Source: Dermatophagoides farinae
Lineage: Eukaryota > Arthropoda > Arachnida > Sarcoptiformes > Pyroglyphidae
Direction of reading: 5' to 3'
Length of the DNA stretch: 64,000 nucleotides
Assembly: GCF_024713945.1 (NCBI RefSeq)
Contig: NC_134686.1
Span: forward strand, 1,822,001 to 1,886,000
The notes beneath the pieces were generated by a model. The model saw only the letters and a list, made by a program, of their open reading frames with translations, was not told where the DNA came from and ran no database searches. This document shows, in pieces, positions 22,865 to 41,163 of this stretch (position 1 is the first letter of the stretch; each line of letters opens with the position of its first letter). The translations under genes were made by a program, and so were the position numbers.

Positions 22865-23589
22865 ACCAAAAAAAAAATCTAGAAATTCATTTTGGAATTC
22901 TTTTTTTTTATATATAAAAAAATGACACATTTATCAATTTATCAATTTTCTAATTACCAATATCTCGAAACATGTCCGGTGATGATTTTTTTTCTTACTA
23001 TTTTATTCTCTATGTTTTCAATTGTGACTACCACCACTACCTGTGTGTGTGTGTGTGTTTTTTTTTAAAAACATATTTTAGACACACAATTTTACCTTGC
23101 AAACAAAACAAACAAAAAAAAATTGACAAATTAAAATGAAAATTTAAAATCTAATTATTATTACGTGGGTGTGTTTTTTTTATATATATAAAAAAATAAA
23201 AATAAAATCTTTAATCATTTTAAAATTTATATATTATTATTAATTATTATACAAATTAATGAACAGATTCATTTTACACACCCATCATCATCATCATCAT
23301 CATCCCACCACCACCACTAACACCACCACCACAAACAACAACAGAAAGTAAAAAAAAACAATTGAAATCACTGGGCATTTTCGTGCATAATATGTGCAAG
23401 GCGTTGATTGATTGATTGATTGATCGATTGAATGGATGAATGAATGATTGGTTGGTTGGATGATTTATTTACAAATGGATTCTGGAAAACAATTCTTGAT
23501 CAATCATTGCTATTTTTTCATTATTGTTGTTATTATTTGAGAGAAAGAATTTTTTGTTTTGTTTTTTTTTTGAAGTAGATAAGCTGCTG
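22865..23589. other. Convergent 3' flanks of the PP2C-like and UGCG genes
   Basis: AT-rich, with AATAAAAATAAAATC near 23195 that can end the plus-strand transcript, and TTTATT at 23464 that reads AATAAA for the minus-strand UGCG gene. CATCAT and CCACCA runs lie near 23280-23330. No gene. Confidence 0.55.
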
Positions 23590-26500
23590 CTATAATTTAG
23601 GTTTAACCTCTTCAGCAATACCGCCCCATTTTAATTTATATGTTCCTGTACGCCATCGTATATCTGGTTCCCATAAAGCTCTTGTGAATAAAACTAATGC
23701 AAATAATTCACGTAGAAGCCATGCAATGACGAAATCAATTTTACTAAATGATAATGTTGAATTCTAAAATATTCAAAAAAAAGAAAACACCAAAATTAAT
23801 ATTGAAAATCTAATGATAAAAAAAATATTGATACATTTACCTGAATGATTGATAAAAGTGTATAGTCTAATAGAAACCATAATAAAATATGAAACAAATA
23901 TATGGCAAATGGATCGATCTGTATTAGATAGCTAATGGCCCATGATGCCATTGCACCTAATACAAAACATTCCGATAATGGTTCCAACAATATCATATGT
24001 GGTATCATGGCTATCCTTAATTTGGCCCATCTAAATTATTACGATTGATTGATTAAATTTAAATCAATTAATATTGAAAATAAGGATATTTAAATTAATC
24101 AAAAGAAAAAAAAACAGACCTTGTAATACGTTTCTGGAACGTTTCAATATCAGATGTATATGAATTTTGCCATGCTGGCTGTGTACTAATTTTCAATTTA
24201 TAGCCTCTATATCATCATCATTATTGAGGAAATGAACAATTAATTCAAAAAAAAAAAAAAATTTCCGGAAATCATTCATTTATCACGTACCTATCAGTGA
24301 ATGATTTTGCAAAGAAAAAATCTTCAGCTAAATATTGGCCAAATGCTGCAATACCACCCACTTGTTCAAGTAAATTTTTTCGCATCAATGCAGACATTCC
24401 GGTTGGACAATTGATTTTAAGAAAATCAGCCGAGAGGTATATTCGTGCATGTGCCGTACCAAAATAGACCTATTAGATTCAATTAAGAGTGAAAATTATT
24501 AAATTTAAATTAGGAAACGATGGACACTTTAAATGTACTGGACAATCATCATTTCCAAATCCACTTACTTTTTCCAGAACGGCAGGAAATCCTTTTCGAT
24601 CACAAACAAATGGCATCTGATGTACAAGTGCAACATCTTCTTTCATGGCACAAACCATATCCAATAATGTATCATTTTGCACTACAAAAAAAAATATATA
24701 TATGATTTAAATATGATGTAAATAGAATGATGATGATGATTGTTATCAACTTACTTCTAATGCCGGCATCCGAAATAAGTATCAGTTCATGTTTAGATGC
24801 CTGATATGCTGGCTGCATATTATTAATCTTGGGATTAACACCAACTTTAAGGCCACCGATAAATAGACTTGCATCGATTTGTGGATATTTTTGTATTAAA
24901 TTTTTAACACAAATAATGGCAGCATCTTTTTCATCTTGAACACAGAATAATAGCTCAAACTGGTTGGTTTTTTTTCAAGAAAAAAAAACAAAAAAAAAAC
25001 AAAAATCATTAGGAAAACAAAAAAAAACGAAAAAAAACGAACAAAATGTCATCATGTGTGTCTAATATGTATGTCATTTAATGATTGTCATGCCGAATCA
25101 AATCCAATCCAATCAAATATATAAAATGCCCATCATTCAATTACAATTAATCAAATTAACGTCAGAGTTTCATTTTCTCTTTTTGTTTGTTTGTCAATTA
25201 TTAAATGTGAAATGAAGCAAATCTTTCACAACAACAACAACAACAAAGTTCTTGACATGTAAACAAAAAAACACACACATAATTGAGGAATGGAGACACA
25301 TTCCATCCCCCTTTTTCTCGATTTTCCATAACAACAATGATTATCTGACACTAAAACTAAAACAAGATAAATGAAATTCAATGAATTTGACACTGTCACG
25401 AAATTATATATATAAAATAAATGTGAAATAAAATCATGAAAATGATATGTTTTTCCTGTGTGATTTTCATTGAATTTCGTGGTGCGGGGGGAAGGGTGGC
25501 CGGGGTGAGTGGGTGAAGTGGTTCATTTTTTTTTCATCAAATGAATTTTCATTCATTATTGTCTATGTGTAATAATAAGATATATATAATGATGATGATC
25601 TTACTTTTGGATAATTTAGTTGAAAAAATGTTTCCATATTTGAATAAAGATTTTGATCAATACCAACTAAAGGCTTTATAATGGACACGCCTGGTAATGA
25701 CATTTCTTTTATTGAATCGGTATCGATTTTTCTATGTAATACTCGTTTACTATTATTATTATTATTATCATTATGTTGAGAATATTTCACAAATTTTCCA
25801 CATGATGATGATGATGATGATGATCGGATGAAATGTTGATATGGAATCATAAAAAAAAGAAAAGAAACAAAAAACAAAAAAGAAAAACAAAGATTAATGC
25901 CTGAATATTTCAATAATAATTCAAATATTGAATCAACATGCAAGAAAAAAACCAAAAAAAAAAATTTATTATCGCATTACATAATGATTATGATGATGAT
26001 ATATTCAATGTTGATAATATTGACTCAATTATTTTCTTAGCTCTTTCTTTTGTCTTCCATTCCCCTTTCAATTTACCTTGAAAATAAATCACAAGACGAA
26101 TTCATTTCTCTCTCTCTCTCTTTCTATCTCTCTGGTATAACCAAGTTTCAAGTCCTATTAAACTCAATTTTTCCTTTTTTCCAGATATATCGATCAAAAA
26201 AAAAACAAAATTTTTTTTCTTTTCTTTCCTTACAAAAAAAAAATAGAAGAAAAATGAGGTTATACAAATTCAATTCGATCGAAATTCAAGAACAACAACC
26301 ACAAAAGAAAAAAGTTCCAAAAAGTATTTTGTGTGTGTGTGTGTGCTCATTTGTATCTTGTGACAACCAACCGACCAACTAACCAACCAACCAACCAAAC
26401 AACCGACGACAAACTCTATATATCTAAATAGTGGATCTTTACTCTTTCTTTTCAACAAAAATTGAAATCAAATCAAATCAAATCAACACGTCGTTTTGAT

Positions 26501-27880
26501 TGAAAATAAATAACAAAATCATTATTAAATGGAAAAAACAAAACAAAAAAAAACAATCAAACAATCAATCAATCGAATCGAAACAAAATTAATAGGTCAC
26601 TAGAACTAATATAGCAAAATAGATACAAACACATGTATATATCCTATGAGAAAACATAGATTCAGAGCAAATAAAACCACAACAAACTTAGAAGTATTTG
26701 ATGATTATTGGATTTTCGGTGTCAAACATACTATTTCACAATGACTATATATATATATGGACCAGAAAAAAACGTGTATCAATTTAATATATATCAAAAG
26801 AGAGAGAAAGATTGGAGAAAAAAAATTCATTCTACTATTCATGCGAAACGAAAAATGTGATGATGAAGAGGAAAAAAAATCCAAAAAATCTGTCACTTGA
26901 TCTAAATTCTCATCCATTCAAATCACATGTGGCTATCGGGATTTTTTTTTGTGGTCGTCATCATCATAATCATTATCATCATCATCATCATCATAACCAA
27001 ATAATTGTCATGAATCAAAACACACACACACAGACACGCAAACAAAACAATCAGAATGGTTATCATGAATTGTCTAGAATAAAAAAAAAATGAAAACAAT
27101 TCAATATATATGCAGCAATATGTACATGGAATAACCTTGAATGATTATCATCAGAAAAAAATGAATAATAAACAATTAGTATATAATGAAAAAAGGCTTG
27201 GTGTCACTACCTGAACAAAATGAATGTGTGTGTGTGTGTGTATTATTATTATCATTTAAAAGTGAAAAAAAAGAAATTAAAATTAAAAATCAACCAAACT
27301 ATTGATAATGATTGTAATTGTATTTACAACCCAAACAAACAAACAACAACAATGATGATGATGATAATAATTATTACATACATATGACCAATGGGAAAAA
27401 AAATGAATTTTTTGAAGAAAAAAAAAATTCTTCAACGTCCTTGATAACCAAAATCTAATGATTATTGAATGGAACACGAAAACATTCAACACCACTGTGT
27501 GTGTGTGTATGTGTGTGTGTTCAATTTTTTTTTTCATGGCCATTCCACTCTCTCCCTCTTCCTCTTTCTGCAAACATTTCATCATCATCATCATCGTTAT
27601 TATTATTTTCAAATGATCATGATTGATGGAATGTTATAACCAAAATAATAATAATAAAAATGCCATAACAAATGAATGAGATTCCAATTTCCAATTTTTT
27701 TTTGATCATCGGAATTCCAGAAAAAAAAACTTAGGTAAAAAAAAAGTTTACACAAACAAAACAAAAAACATACCCATGAAATAATGCCAAAAAATGCATA
27801 AACCAAACGAATATCCATCCACAAATAATGATGATTGCAATACCGGTTAATATATAATAACAGACAGCCTGATGTTCCAT
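23590..27880 (-). CDS. UGCG: Ceramide glucosyltransferase
   Basis: Transfers glucose from UDP-glucose to ceramide on the cytosolic face of the Golgi, the first step of glucosylceramide-based glycolipid synthesis (GT21 family). Eight exons on the minus strand: 27880-27774, 25731-25605, 24959-24755, 24681-24569, 24469-24291, 24206-24120, 24030-23841 and 23763-23590. All junctions keep frame and total 393 residues, almost exactly the vertebrate length. Exon 1 gives the N-terminal membrane anchor ([15 protein letters not shown]). The GT21 residues are visible: D1 in [10 protein letters not shown]2 in ISDAGIR, D3 in AEDFFFA, and the R-x-x-RW motif as RITRW. The C-terminus [17 protein letters not shown] is typical. 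Intron 1 is 2.0 kb; the others are about 70-110 bp except intron 2 (645 bp). Confidence 0.95.
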
Positions 27881-29361
27881 TACGATTACTACTAATGTTG
27901 ATGATTATCATCAATCGTCGTTGATGATAAATCACAACAACAACAACAACAACAACAATGAGTTGAATAATTACAACCGATTGATGATGATGGTGGCCTT
28001 TTCTTTGTAGTCGTATTTAATCCGGTTAATATTATTGAAAATATTGACAATGATGACGTTAATAATAACCATTTGTTGTTTATTTTATGAATAAAATAAT
28101 CGACATTTATACATTGATGATCAATGAATCGATGATTGATGGCAATGATGATTATTTTGATGATAATAATGGTCAATATGAAACGATAATAGTAAACAAC
28201 AACAACAACAATCAAAACGATAAAATAATGATGATAGTCCATGCATCTATTATATATATAAAAAAAGAATAAAAAGAGAATTAAAAAAAAAATTGTTCGA
28301 ATTTTATACATTACATAATAACCAACAATGATGATGATCATCATCATCAAATGGCTGTTGTTGTTGTTGTGTGATTACAACAACAAACCAAAAAACAACA
28401 ACAACAACATTAATAAACAAACAAACATTCAAATCAAAAAAAAAAAAAAAATGTTATTGCTGCATCTGCTACTGCCGCTACTGATGATGACAATCAGATA
28501 GCCGATTGTCACACACACACACACACACACACGCACACACATACCATTTTTTTTCCTATAAGGTCATTGATCATGACGGTCAATCATCAGTGACAAAAAA
28601 TAAAATTTTTTTTAAACGAGGGCGTATTTAGAAAAAAAAATCACCACCAAATAGCTACCATTCAGGATGAATGAATGACATGACAAAACCAAAAAAAAAA
28701 GAAACAAAATCGATAAACAACAACAAGCAACAAGCAACAACAATCATCATGAAAAATGATTTGGGATATTATCGTTTTTCACACCAGTACAGAAAAAAAA
28801 CATTCAGAAAATAAAATTAATCTCAGTGTGTGTGTGTGTTTTTCGTTTCTCTTTCTTTGTCACCATGGTGGTGGTGTGTTCATGAATCATCATCATCATC
28901 ATTGCTAAAATCGAAAGAAAAAAAAAATTTACCATCAACATATCAATATATCCAATTTCATTCATAATTGAATGTTTTTGTCATCAAATTTTGTTATTGA
29001 TAATTTATATATATTGATTGATTGATTTACTGCATCACACAGCATTTTTTTTTTTTTTTTGGTCGCTGGTGTGTATTAAATTTAAAAAATGCATATAGAT
29101 TGATAGTGTGCACACTGGTTTCGCGCTCTTTTTTTTAACAAAATTGTCCAACACAATGTTAAAATAAAATCTCCCGGTTCACACACACACACATTAGGTG
29201 TGTTAACCATTGACACACACACACACAAACAAAAATGTTGATGATAATAAAACCAAAAAAAAAAAAAATGTCTTAACATCCTTGTTCTTTTTTTTTCTCA
29301 CACATTAAATTTTCATTTCATTTGAATTTTAAATGAAATGAAAAATTTTTTTTAAATATGA

Positions 29362-29399
<38 letters not shown>

Positions 29400-32300
29400 G
29401 CCGCATTCCAATCCATGGCTGGATAACATTGGTAACCAATGATTACCACCACCACCATGGAGCATCAGAAGCAACAACAACAGAAATACATCTACCAGAG
29501 AAAAAAAAACATATTTATATTTCATCAATCAATGACAGACAAAGATTTTTTTTTAATAACTCATTATCAAGCAATGAAATCCTTATTATTATTATTGTTT
29601 TTTATTATTAATGATGATGATGATGATTATTAGGTGCAAAGTATTCATACAACATCATCATCATAAATCTAAGTAAATTAATAAAAAAAAAAAGAAATCA
29701 ACAGGAAAAAAAACAAAAGCTCTTCACATATTGAATGAAAAATGAAATGAAATAAAATCATCATCAATCGGAAATTGATCGAATGTTTTAATAGAAAAAA
29801 AACTACTGCTAAACTTTTTGATCAATGATGATGATGACATGTATCTATTGGATGATTCATACACACACACACATTCCATATATTCAAAAAGTTTCACTCT
29901 GTATATCTTTGTATATTATATACATGCATGTATGTATGTATGTATGTGTGTTTGTTCTTTGCTGTCATCATCAAAGACAAACTATTAAAACAGAACATGA
30001 ACAGAATGGCTATAATGTTAATGTTGATGATGATGACGATAATGTCATGAATGATAATGGCAGTATATGTAACTTAATTTTATTCATTCATCGTCATCAT
30101 CAGTAGTGACAAATCAAAGACACAAAAAAAAAAAAATACAGAAAAAGACAAATATCATCAAATGAAATGTGTATCTATATATAATCAATTCAGTTTTGTT
30201 TTGTTCTGTTTTTTTTGTGTGTGTATGTGTTCAAGAGAAAAAAAAGGTTTGATTTTGCAAACAATTTTGTAATAAAGATTATTGACATTGAAAATGCGTT
30301 GTGGTAACGTTTTTTTAACGAAAAAAAATGAAAAATGGATGAATTTTGTTTCATTGTGTCAATCTTGAGCATGTATGGATATTTTTGAATGATAACCATG
30401 GAAAAAAACAATTATTCACCAAAGTCATTTTGGGATATTTGTGTGTGTGTGTGTGTGTATCTGTATCGATAAAGAAAATGATGATGATTTAGCAAAATGA
30501 AATCGAAATGGAAAAAAAAGAAACAAATTTGTCCAAATCAATAGGTTGAGATTTTTTTTCGAATGAAAAAATAAATAAATAAACACAAACAACATACCTC
30601 ATATTTTGTTTTCATTCATTAAAATTATATTGAAATCACATTATGAATGATGATAAATAAAGTGTATATACAAATCAATAATCATAATTCAATTGATTGA
30701 TTGATTGATGATTCATTATGCTACAATGATGCAATAATTCAATGATGACGATATTTTTTTTGTGATAAACATCGGCCCACCCACGCACAACAACAATGGT
30801 ATAAATAAAATACAAAGATTGAAAAGAATTTGTTGAATGAATCGGAAAAAAAAATAAGGCTGGAATTTTGTTCTACTACCATAAAAGGACAAAAATTGCA
30901 GCTAGCGACAACAAAAAAAAAACAAACAACATTCGAATTCGAATTTTCAATTTTCAATGTTCAAATAGCACAAGTTGCATAGAAAACAAATGAAATTCAC
31001 TATTTTGATGATGATTTTGAATAAATGAAAACAAAAAAATTGGAATGAAAATAAACTTAATGGCTGGTCGATCGATCGATTGATTGATTGATTGGTTATC
31101 GTTTGTGTTCAAAATTTATATCAATTTTCAAGGCAAACGATCAATCAAATTCTTCTATTTTTTTTTATTTCATCAAATGTGGACATTATTGGTTGGACAA
31201 AAGAGGAGGGGGCAGTGAATAATTTTTTGTTGTTTTTTTTTTGTTTTCATCATATATATTTATATTTACATTCGAATAATGAAATAAAACACACACACAC
31301 AAAAGAAAAACGGAAGAAAAGAAAAATCGCGAATATTATCATATACAGTTGATTATGATGGAATTGGAAATTCTGAAACAATCAATTTCTATTTACACAT
31401 TATCATCATACATATAATGATGATGATGATTTGGCATTATAAGAATATAATAATATACGATAACATGATTTAAATGAATGCAATATATGTGTTTCCCAAT
31501 CAACGGGACTCAATAAACAACAAATATAACAAACGATATCAGTCGATGATGATAATAGTGGGTTTTTTTTACTATAAAAAGAATCTAGATTTTTGTTGCA
31601 ATTTCAAAATAATAATAAGATTGGAATGACAATGTTGTTGTTGTTGTTGTCATCGTTGTTGTAGCTAATGTCTAAAAAAAGGGGTGAACAAAATGTCCAT
31701 CCACACCCACACCCACACAGACACACAAACATAAACATAAACAAAATGTAAGTAGATGATGATGACAGGTGATTTTCTTTTCTTTTTCCTCCTTACCACT
31801 GATTTAATGGTGATGATGATGATGGTAGTTCCATTTTCTTCTTTTTTTTCCAATTTGGTAAGAGAATTTTTTATTTAGAAAAATTGAAACGTTATCATCA
31901 TCATAATCATGATTTCATTGTTGATAATGGATGATAACAAGTGAGACAAAAAAAAATTCCGCCGATAATCATTGATGGTACTGGAAAAAAAAATTTTTTT
32001 ACAATCGGCGTCCAAAAAAACAACAACAACAAAACAACAATAACAAACACACACACGAAGCGGCGTGTTATTTTTTTCACACTTTTTTTCTGCTGTTTTT
32101 TTTGTGTGTGTGTATGTGTGCTGAGAGTATGGCGTGATTATGAAAATATTTTTCGTGTGCCCGGGTTATTCATTTTAACCAAAACACACAACAATATATA
32201 TATGATGATGATGGATCCACATACGGCGCCGACAATAACAATAACACAATATGACGACTACGACGACGACGAAATGGTGAATTGAATTCAATAATAATAA

Positions 32301-33327
32301 TCTGGTATAATATATTCAACACAGCAGAAGCAGCAGCAACAGCAGCAGAAACAGCAATAGAATTGTCACTTTCACTTTAGCAGAATATAAAATGAATGAA
32401 TGAATGAATAAATAAATAGACTACAGGTATATTTTGTAGCGCATGGCGCCTAAAAAAAACATACATGAAGATGATAATGATGATGAGTATATAAATCGGC
32501 TGGATCTTTTTTTCGAATTTAATGAAAATGATGATGATGATGGTATTGAAAATTTATATATATTTTTGTGTGTATGTGTGTGTGTTGTAACGACAAACCA
32601 CCACCACCACCAATGGATAAAAGCAACAGAAAAAAAACGTAGAGGGATATATAGACGAACGGTTGGTGTCTCTGTTTCTGTCTCTGTGTTTCACAATGAA
32701 GAAAAAGTTTCACCAATATTGTCCAATACTACTACTACTACCACTTACTATTATTATTTGGAATATATAAAATTCTATAACCACCCCCCATTCTCCCCTA
32801 TAGTCCTTCCATTTTTTTTTCAATTGTTTGACATTCAAATGCTACTATCTGTATTCATTATTCATCCCATTTTATTAACTACTACTATAGCAAAAAAATA
32901 ATTACTACCACTACACATTTACAACCACCACCACCACCACCAGTGCTACTACGAAAAAAAAAAAAACTGCAGAATTTTATTTTGAAGAATTCTAGCAGAA
33001 CAACAACAACAACAAAAGCGCGCGTATTAAAGAATTTTTTTTGTTTATTTGAAAAAAATTGGATTTTAATCATTTAAAAAATGATGATAATATACATGGA
33101 TGTTTAACAGTTAACTTAGTTTATCGCTATAATCCACTTGAAAAAAAACAAGGACATCAAATCAGATAAGAAAAACGATTAGTTTTCCACACGCGTTATA
33201 CAAATAATTCTAATTACCTATTTTTTTTACGATATTACCGGTATTTAAATACAAAACAAACAAATGATGATCGGATCAATTGATTTTTGTTGTTGTTGTT
33301 GTTGCTGCTGCTGAAAATCATCACAAA
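27881..33327. other. Long intergenic region, no gene seen
   Basis: About 5.4 kb of microsatellites: CAA repeats near 27935-27960, CA near 28512-28535, a (CT)n of about 30 bp at 29366-29396, TGTA runs near 29930 and TG runs near 30440. Frames are repetitive translations of the repeats, and no conserved protein segment or RNA gene was recognised. UTR sequence of flanking genes may lie at its edges. Confidence 0.5.
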
Positions 33328-34148
33328 TCATATTTTACCATAATTTAATGACATAGGTAAACCAATATATGATGCTAATGAACTAAGCCAAGTGATTAAA
33401 TATGTACATTGTTGATCACCACCATTCGATGACGATGATTGTTTTTGAGGATTTTGATCTATCGATTGTGATTTATCGCCATAAATACAATGTTTACAGC
33501 TAAGTACTTGACCCATCAATGATGTTGTTTGACATGGATGTATCATGAATACTACATGGCCAAATAATGGATGATTCTATTTTTTTTTTTTTTGTTTTTA
33601 GATGGATATATAAACAGGAAACAATTGAAAATGAAAAACAAACAAATCATCAATCAATTAAATATATCACTTACAATCTGTGTGATTATATTGCCAAATA
33701 ATTGATAAATTTCATCATTGTTAATGTTGTTTTTCAGTTTCTTCTGTTGTTTATTATCACCAAAATGATGATGATCATGATGATCATTGGATAGATTTGA
33801 ATGAAAACTTGGCAAACGATTCCATAGCCATTCTAATGAAACGGATCTGCCATCTATATTATTCGGAGCGAAAAAAATTTTTTAAATTCAAACATATGAA
33901 AAAAACAAAACAAAACAAATCAAACCTTGATCACAGATGTGAAAATAGAGGACAGGTGCCTGATAATTAACATTGTAGATGATGTGATATTCAAACTTAT
34001 ATAATGTACCGTGATGATTTAATGTTGATTTGATGATGGCATCATCATTATCATCAACACCATCACCACATAATGGTTGATCATCATGAAGCCATCTGTA
34101 GAGAGTTTTACAAAGAAAAAATTGTTGCTGTTGTTCATCTTCAATTGT
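33328..34148 (-). CDS. ATG10: ATG10, E2-like enzyme for ATG12 conjugation (5' end not found)
   Basis: ATG10 accepts ATG12 from the E1 ATG7 and passes it to ATG5 in autophagosome formation. Three exons are clear: 34148-33926, 33853-33675 and 33576-33328, 216 codons in frame. Diagnostic pieces are YKFEYHIIYNVNYQAPVLYF, DGRSVSLEWLWNRL, NHPLFGHVVFMIHPCQT (the catalytic Cys in the HPC motif) and YLITWLSSLASYIGLPMSLNY at the end. Insertions rich in D, H and Q lengthen the loops. The first visible exon opens after an acceptor (TATATATAG) in phase 0 and contains no methionine, so an upstream coding exon must exist. None is evident in the 174 bases before the PTPA stop codon at 34323. Confidence 0.88.
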
Positions 34149-34322
34149 CTATATATAATAATTGATTATTTTACGTTTTTTTTTTGTTGTTGGCCAAAAA
34201 GAGATAGAAAACAAACAAGGGGTTAAAATTTTGATGATTATTTTTTTCGTTGTTATGAATGAAATGAAAGAATAAATGACAGTTATGAGGATTTTTAAAT
34301 TCAACAAACAAACATAAAAAAA

Positions 34323-35520
34323 TCATTTCGATACACGTTTCCATACAAGAATTCTTGGCCCAAACACTAGATGTTGTACGATTTGAAATTTAGGTAGATA
34401 TTCTTTACAATACATTTTGAATAGACCACTATTTATTTTCGACCAATCCTTTACACCACTTATATTCCACAATTGATTTGAATGTTCAGCGAATGGACCT
34501 TTTTTCACTTGATGTATAAAATGAACGGCCGAATGGAAAATATATCCATCTTTATATTGATCGGCAATATTTGCTTGTGGAAATGAACCAGTACCAATGG
34601 TAGGATGATCGATTAATTGTGCGGAACCAAAATAGAATGGTAAAAATTGAAAATCATCCAATGAAAAAACACCATGTGAACCGGCCGGTTCTAAACAATA
34701 ACGTAGCTGAATTTTTCGTACCAATGGCATATAGATTAATGAAAAAATATTCAATAATTGATGACTAAATGATTGAAAAATTTGTCTTGAAAAGGTTTCA
34801 CCATCAGATTTTTCCAATGCATTCGGTATTAATATTAATTTATAGATGCCCATTAGAAATATGATGAAACACATTTCATGTCCAGTTCCATAATCGATAC
34901 GAACTTTATTACCAAATGAATCGGCTAAATAATATGCTAATTCAGTACCATATTCATGGCCAAAAATATCGATTAATTCATCATGAATATATGATAACAT
35001 TTGATCAAACCATATCCGATAGGCTTTATTACCGAATCTAATATCAATGGAAATGAAAATTAAAATCACGACACACGAAAAAAATGCAACAGTAGCCAAT
35101 AATAGCCTACCTTTGATTTTTATCATCATTAATAGGTTCAATTCGATCACAAAGATCGCCAAGATGATCAAGTAAACGTATAACATTTTTCAAATGAACA
35201 TCATCAATTTCATTACGTGATTGAAACACACGATTATGTACACCTTTTGCAAATTCATTTAGTAATTTAATGAAATTTAAATAATCACGATATGCTTCCG
35301 AATGAAGCCACATTTCCATATCGGTTGTGTTCAATATACGGCGACAACATTTTGTTTCAATTATTTCATCACCACCACCATCATCATCATCATCATCATC
35401 ATCAACATCAACAACAACATTCGATTTTGATTGCTGTTGTTGTTGTTGTTGTTGGCCAGTGATTCGATCATCATCATCATGAACAACATTGTGGTGAATA
35501 AAATCACCTTTGGAATTCAT
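34323..35520 (-). CDS. PTPA: PP2A phosphatase activator (PTPA, PPP2R4)
   Basis: A peptidyl-prolyl isomerase-like activator that acts with ATP to load catalytic metal into protein phosphatase 2A. Two exons, 35520-35111 and 35037-34323, give 374 residues. Signature segments are present in order: FGNKAYRIWF, RIDYGTGHEMCF, LEPAGSHGVFSLDDFQFLPF, LIDHPTIG, GPFAEHSNQLWNISGV and WSKINSGLFKMY. The N-terminal 60 residues are an extension of poly-Q and poly-D that is not conserved, followed by the normal start of the domain (EMWLHSEAYRDYLNFIKLLNEF). The intron falls exactly before the FGNKAYR motif. The ATG10 gene follows on the same strand after a gap of 174 bases. Confidence 0.95.
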
Positions 35521-40529
<5,009 letters not shown>

Positions 40530-41163
40530 CGACAACGATTGACAACCAATATTCTTCATTTTCATCAAAAACTTTTTCAACCACGTTGTTTCATCTTGAT
40601 ATTCTTGTCGTTGTTGTTGTTGTTGTGATTGTTCATTTGAAGTACAGTATTCATTTTGACATTTTTTATCATCATCAATTTGAATGTGAATTTTTTTCGA
40701 AATTTTTACCAAAGTATCAGCTGATAGTGAAAAATCTGACCATTTTATTGGTCTTTTCATCATCATCATTGTTGTTGTTGTTGTTGCTGTTGTTTTAGCT
40801 TGCATTGTTTTTGTTGTTTTTGCTGTTGATGTTGTTGTTTTAATTTCATTATCATCATCATCATCGTCAATATCGTCAATTCTGTTTGATGTTTGTTTTT
40901 CCAATTCATCTTGATCCTGTATAATAAATTAATTGATTTGATAAATTCAACCAAATAACATCCATTGTCATCCTTTTAGAAAATTTGACATTTTTTTTTT
41001 CATTCATTCAAACAACAACAACAAAACTGAATTCAGCTGAATTTAAAACTAATCATCAGCTCTTATATTTTCAATTCAAACTATTAATTATTTTCATGGA
41101 TATTATTCATTTCTTCTATTAATGACAGGTAAAAATTGAAATGACATCAAAATCACTTACCAT
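40530..41163 (-). CDS. 5' part of an unrecognised gene; first coding exon is only ATG
   Basis: Exon 1 supplies just the start codon (41163-41161), followed at once by GTAAGTG. Exon 2 (40916-40530) has a clean TTATACAG acceptor and ends TCG/GTAAGT, and stays open for 129 codons. The protein starts MDQDELEKQTSNRIDDIDDD, has poly-D, -T and -Q runs, and two more complex stretches, RPIKWSDFSLSADTLVKIS and TTWLKKFLMKMKNIGCQSL. No family is recognised and the 3' exons were not found. The start lies 1.5 kb from the divergent SSBP gene, so the two may share regulatory DNA. Confidence 0.55.

Noticed and set aside
25732-25955. N-terminal extension of UGCG with a hydrophobic stretch
   Set aside because: The exon at 27774-27880 supplies the conserved anchor and splices in the right phase at 25731, giving the normal family length.
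27881-33327. Many frames of 60-150 codons with poly-H, poly-D or CVCV runs
   Set aside because: All follow CAT, GAT or TG repeats and show no conserved sequence.
34084-34100. An acceptor at CTCTACAG as the start of the first ATG10 exon
   Set aside because: The frame continues upstream without a stop (FFLCKTLYRWLHDD) to a better acceptor at 34149, and no donor lies at a usable distance.
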